Assembly (NCBI RefSeq): GCF_035083965.1
Contig: NC_089723.1
Location: 2,604,001 to 2,668,000 of the forward strand
Source of the DNA: Branchiostoma lanceolatum
Lineage: Eukaryota; Chordata; Leptocardii; Amphioxiformes; Branchiostomatidae
Direction: 5' to 3'
DNA: 64,000 bases
Every line of letters starts with the position of its first letter. Within the stretch, counting starts at the first letter, position 1. The notes under the pieces are model-generated. The model saw only the letters and a program-made list of their open reading frames with translations. It searched no databases and had not been told where the DNA came from. Made by a program: the position numbers and the translations under genes. Positions 62,501-64,000 of the stretch are shown here, piece by piece.

Positions 62501-64000
62501 TTTAACAATTAACCATGTTTAAAATCTTTGCCATGGTGCTTTAAGTTGAACTGAACCAAAGCTTAAACTCTAAGAACTGAACTGAAACCTGAAATCTTTG
62601 CCATGTTGCTTGAAGTTGAACTGACACTGAACGTGGCTTGACCTTGCCCTTGTTACCAGGTTGACCAGAAAGACCCTGGAAAGACTGACAACGAAACCTC
62701 CCGGTTTAATCTGAAACAGATGTTACAATGAACCATATTTGCAGGCTTCTGAGAGCAATATATTCTGTAGGCCAACACAGCGAAAGTAACGGTGTTGACG
62801 CGCTGACAAATTAGCGGCGTGGACGCACTGCCAAAGTCGCGTTGTGGACGCGTACTCAAAGTCGGGGTGTTGTTGACGCACTAAAAGTAGGTGTGTGTGC
62901 GCACCCAAATTAGGTTGCTCATTGTTGAGGGCCTGCATGCCCCTTTTACGTAGAGCGTAATCGGCCGTTTTAATTTTACGTAGAGCGTTGCCGACCACTC
63001 CATAAATTAGCGTAGAGCGTAGGGAGGCTTTTCTGAATTTAGCGTAGAGCGTAGGGAGGCTTTCTGAATTTAGCGTATTACGTAGCCGGCCCTCCGAATT
63101 TAGCGTAGAGCGTTGTCGGGAAACATGCAGGCCCTCATTGTTCCTGTCGGCCACGGTAGAAACCTCCCGGTTTTATTCGAAGCAGCTGTAACAACGAACC
63201 ATATTTGCAGGCCTTGCTTGGATTGACAGTGACCGTGACTAGACCTCGACCTCGTTACGCTCTAAGGCTCCCCCTCCCCCTGCCATAGCGTGAAGGCTTT
63301 GCGAAGGTCATACGAGGACATTGATTCCCGTGGAAGCACATTGCAGACGCCATGTTACAGATCTTGTCTTACAATGACGGACAAGGGAGAATCGTGCGAG
63401 ACAAACACACATTAATATCACTAAGAAGAACAGCATAAACACAGTATTTCTACCATCAACGTTGGAATAAATACACCATCTGCAGTGTTTTTCATTTTCT
63501 TGATGAAAAAAAATTGATGAGAGGGTTAGGCTGGTCATCGGAGTACAGATTTGTCAATCGCAGCAAATTTCAACTACTAGTATATGGCCAGTTGGATTTT
63601 TTGATGAATTTCAACAACCTACGGAGCAAAGTTTTTTGTTTGTATTATTTGTTCTGTCCAGTTTTCCGCGGAATCTTATCCCAGTTACGTTTTTTGTTTC
63701 TTACAACTGATTGTTTGTTCTGCTCATCAGTTTTCCGAGAGAAGCCGCCCATCCCTCCCAGCCCGGCCCAGGCCGCCATCTTTGAGAGCGAGGCGGAGTA
63801 CTCCTACATCGGCTCCATCAAGATACTGGTGAAGAGCGTTCCTTTCGTCCTTCTCATCATCACGTATGGTAAGAAGCAAACAAACAAATAAATAAACAAA
63901 CGGCTTATCAGCCTCCTTCCTTTTACTCCTACATCGGCTCCATCAAGAGACTTGTGAAGAGCGTTCCTTTCGTCCTGCTCATCATCACTTATGGTAAGGA
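56333..64000 (+). CDS. FLVCR: FLVCR-type (SLC49) transporter, 5' part, continues past the window
   Basis: Five exons: 56333-56571, 59219-59317, 59920-60148, 60712-60853 and 63731-63868, with phases 2, 2, 0, 1, 1 and GT/AG sites, give 282 residues before the window ends. After a Pro/Ser/Thr-rich cytosolic head comes [20 protein letters not shown] (TM1), [20 protein letters not shown] (TM2), [12 protein letters not shown] (TM3), [17 protein letters not shown] with [14 protein letters not shown] (TM4/5), [17 protein letters not shown] (TM5), and [12 protein letters not shown] (TM7). These blocks are specific to FLVCR1/FLVCR2. Vertebrate members move choline, ethanolamine or heme across plasma or organelle membranes. 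About half the usual 500-560 aa is present. Paralog (1 or 2) cannot be decided. Confidence 0.93.
56572..56837. other. FLVCR intron 1, first part, nothing assigned
   Basis: Unique sequence apart from AGAACATCGAAACGTTAACG near 56714, which faintly recalls the Penelope-type terminal block. Confidence 0.3.
56838..57000. mobile_element. Palindromic element 1 in FLVCR intron 1
   Basis: Arms TTAGTTCAAGGATGGGCGGG and GCCCGTCCATCCTTGAACTG, with GATATATCAGAGCCCCGCCT and AGGCGGGCTCTGATATATCC inside. About 163 bp, near-complete hairpin. Confidence 0.85.
57004..57397. mobile_element. Nested inverted repeats in FLVCR intron 1
   Basis: Outer arms AGAGCACAGCCATCTGTCC (57004-57022) and GGACAGATGGCTGTGCTCT (57379-57397) are a perfect 19 bp pair. 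Inner arms TCTCCCTTGAGGCAGAGGTG (57211) and CACCTCTGCCTCAAGGGAGA (57289) are another perfect pair of 20 bp. One fold-back element seems to have inserted into another. Confidence 0.85.
57548..57732. mobile_element. Palindromic element 2 in FLVCR intron 1
   Basis: Arms TTAATGACCCGCC and GGCGGGTCATTAA bound GGTTTATATGGTGTCATAAC, GCCTGGTCAGGTGCTATAAC on one side and GTTATAGCACCTGACCAGGC, GTTATGACACCATATAAACC on the other. About 185 bp. Confidence 0.9.
57740..57880. repeat. Tandem repeat, unit about 58 bp
   Basis: Two and a half copies of CACATAGCCTATCCAAACTG, ACCCATATATTT, TTTTCGCCGGGTAAAACCCC. A single further copy of the second half is at 58367-58400. Confidence 0.88.
57900..59218. other. FLVCR intron 1, right part, no gene seen
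   Basis: No exon, SINE or LINE is recognisable. Contains a lone copy of the 57740-57880 unit at 58367-58400. Confidence 0.35.
59219..59317 (+). CDS. FLVCR: FLVCR-like exon 2 (residues 80-112)
   Basis: Acceptor ACCACTAG|G, donor [27 protein letters not shown] and [12 protein letters not shown]. Confidence 0.92.
59540..59640. repeat. (CAAT)n-type microsatellite, imperfect
   Basis: CAATCAATCACTCACTCACT and TCAATCAATCAATCAATAGA runs in FLVCR intron 2. Confidence 0.8.
59920..60148 (+). CDS. FLVCR: FLVCR-like exon 3 (residues 113-189)
   Basis: Acceptor GGCCTATAG|G, donor AACCAG|GTTTGT, leaves phase 0. TM3-TM4 with [19 protein letters not shown]. Its last 83 bases and donor are copied twice downstream. 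Confidence 0.93.
60197..60400 (+). repeat. Two copies of the FLVCR exon 3 end with donors
   Basis: Copy 1 (60203-60283) reads [20 protein letters not shown] then IGVFGNQ|GTTTGT. Twelve codons differ from exon 3; eleven changes are synonymous, one is R to H. Copy 2 (60325-60393) reads [17 protein letters not shown] and then shifts frame before its donor. Both lie in intron 3. Confidence 0.92.
60712..60853 (+). CDS. FLVCR: FLVCR-like exon 4 (residues 190-236)
   Basis: Acceptor TATTTCCAG|GTC, donor ATAT|GTGAGT, leaves phase 1. [20 protein letters not shown] and [14 protein letters not shown]. The last 87 bases and donor are copied two to three times downstream. Confidence 0.93.
60890..61187 (+). 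repeat. Minisatellite grown from the FLVCR exon 4 end
   Basis: Copies at 60927-61013 and 61089-61173 (unit about 160 bp), with a stub at about 61467-61510. Copy 1 keeps the frame from [20 protein letters not shown] to the GTGAGT donor; all six codon differences are synonymous. Copy 2 has a 2-base deletion near its start, then six synonymous changes and none else. Units are joined by telomere-like CCCTAACCCTGACC stretches. Confidence 0.92.
61188..61424 (+). mobile_element. MITE, GCCCCCCTCTCACTGG family, copy in FLVCR intron 4
   Basis: CCTCACTGGACCCGCGGCAC, TCCTAAACTGGATTTGTG, CAAAGCTTAAAAAGATTCG, GCCAGCGTGCCGCGGGTCCA and GTGAGA. It splits the exon 4 derived array between copy 2 and the stub. 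Confidence 0.85.
61900..62231 (+). mobile_element. MITE, CATGTTGATTTGAT family, copy 3
   Basis: GTCATGTTGATTTGATTTCG and ATCATCAAATCAACATGGCC as inverted ends; interior GGCCATACAGTAAATCGTG, ATGCCGTAAATTTC, GAAGAATCCATTATTTCGTA, CATCAGTTTTGGGGTTCTCG. Confidence 0.85.
62240..62745. repeat. Degenerate minisatellite, unit about 130 bp
   Basis: Four copies of GACTGACAACGAAACCTCCA, GGTTTTATCYGAAACAGCT, AAAATCTTTGCCATG and ACCTTG-TTACCAGGTTGACC. A further piece lies at 63165-63240 on the far side of two insertions, and the MITE at 61900 interrupts its left end. Confidence 0.8.
62926..63137. mobile_element. DNA element with GAGGGCCTGCATG termini and ATTGTT duplication
   Basis: Perfect 13 bp inverted termini GAGGGCCTGCATG at 62928 and CATGCAGGCCCTC at 63124, flanked on both sides by ATTGTT. 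The interior has six or so copies of TTTAGCGTAGAGCG / TTTTACGTAGAGCG. Short subterminal repeats are often transposase binding sites. Confidence 0.75.
63731..63868 (+). CDS. FLVCR: FLVCR-like exon 5 (residues 237-282)
   Basis: Acceptor TGCTCATCAG|TT, donor TATG|GTAAGA, leaves phase 1. [36 protein letters not shown]. Copied in part at 63926-63993. Confidence 0.92.
63926..64000 (+). repeat. Copy of the FLVCR exon 5 end and donor
   Basis: TACTCCTACATCGGCTCCAT to ACTTATG|GTAAGG. Four codons differ from exon 5: three synonymous, one I to R. The donor is intact. The window ends here, so more copies may follow. Confidence 0.92.

Noticed and set aside
56333..64000. A viral sequence, suggested by the family name FLVCR
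   Set aside because: The name refers to vertebrate host transporters used as receptors; the gene here is a host solute carrier and nothing viral was seen.

Overview
The window looks like one stretch of an amphioxus (Branchiostoma, cephalochordate) nuclear genome. Reasons: intron-rich genes whose proteins resemble vertebrate families but are diverged; very dense intronic minisatellites; tRNA-derived SINEs; many small inverted-repeat DNA elements; and long CA, GA and TA microsatellites. No taxonomic search was possible, so this is an inference.

Four genes can be assembled exon by exon, with every splice site and phase checked by hand. (1) Minus strand 22521-2379: eight exons, 624 aa, a C2CD4-family protein that carries two C2 domains instead of the single one of vertebrate C2CD4A-D. 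(2) Plus strand 42648-45068: three exons, 285 aa, a small type I membrane protein with LRRNT, about five LRRs and LRRCT. (3) Minus strand 54698-48685: eight exons, 523 aa, NELF-A, a subunit of the negative elongation factor that pauses RNA polymerase II. (4) Plus strand from 56333 past the right edge: five exons of a FLVCR-type (SLC49) major facilitator transporter. NELFA and FLVCR are divergent, with 1.6 kb between their start codons.

Between 22.5 and 42.6 kb I find no intact gene, only repeats: minisatellites with units of about 117, 165 and 235 bp, MITE-like elements, LINE 3' ends, and a decayed GIY-YIG endonuclease fragment of a Penelope-like element. The long introns of gene 1 hold the same classes plus two truncated LINE reverse transcriptase tails, SINEs and a Harbinger-like element.

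The most striking signal is repeated in all four genes: exon edges (last or first 20-110 coding bases plus the adjoining splice site) are copied once or several times into the neighbouring intron or 3' flank, often forming minisatellites. In the best preserved copies (FLVCR exons 3, 4 and 5, NELFA exons 6 and 8) I count 39 of 41 codon differences from the real exon as synonymous. Such copies have either been coding recently or still are. A second unusual signal is a dispersed repeat whose conserved block fits a hammerhead ribozyme core (CUGANGA, stem II, GAAA).
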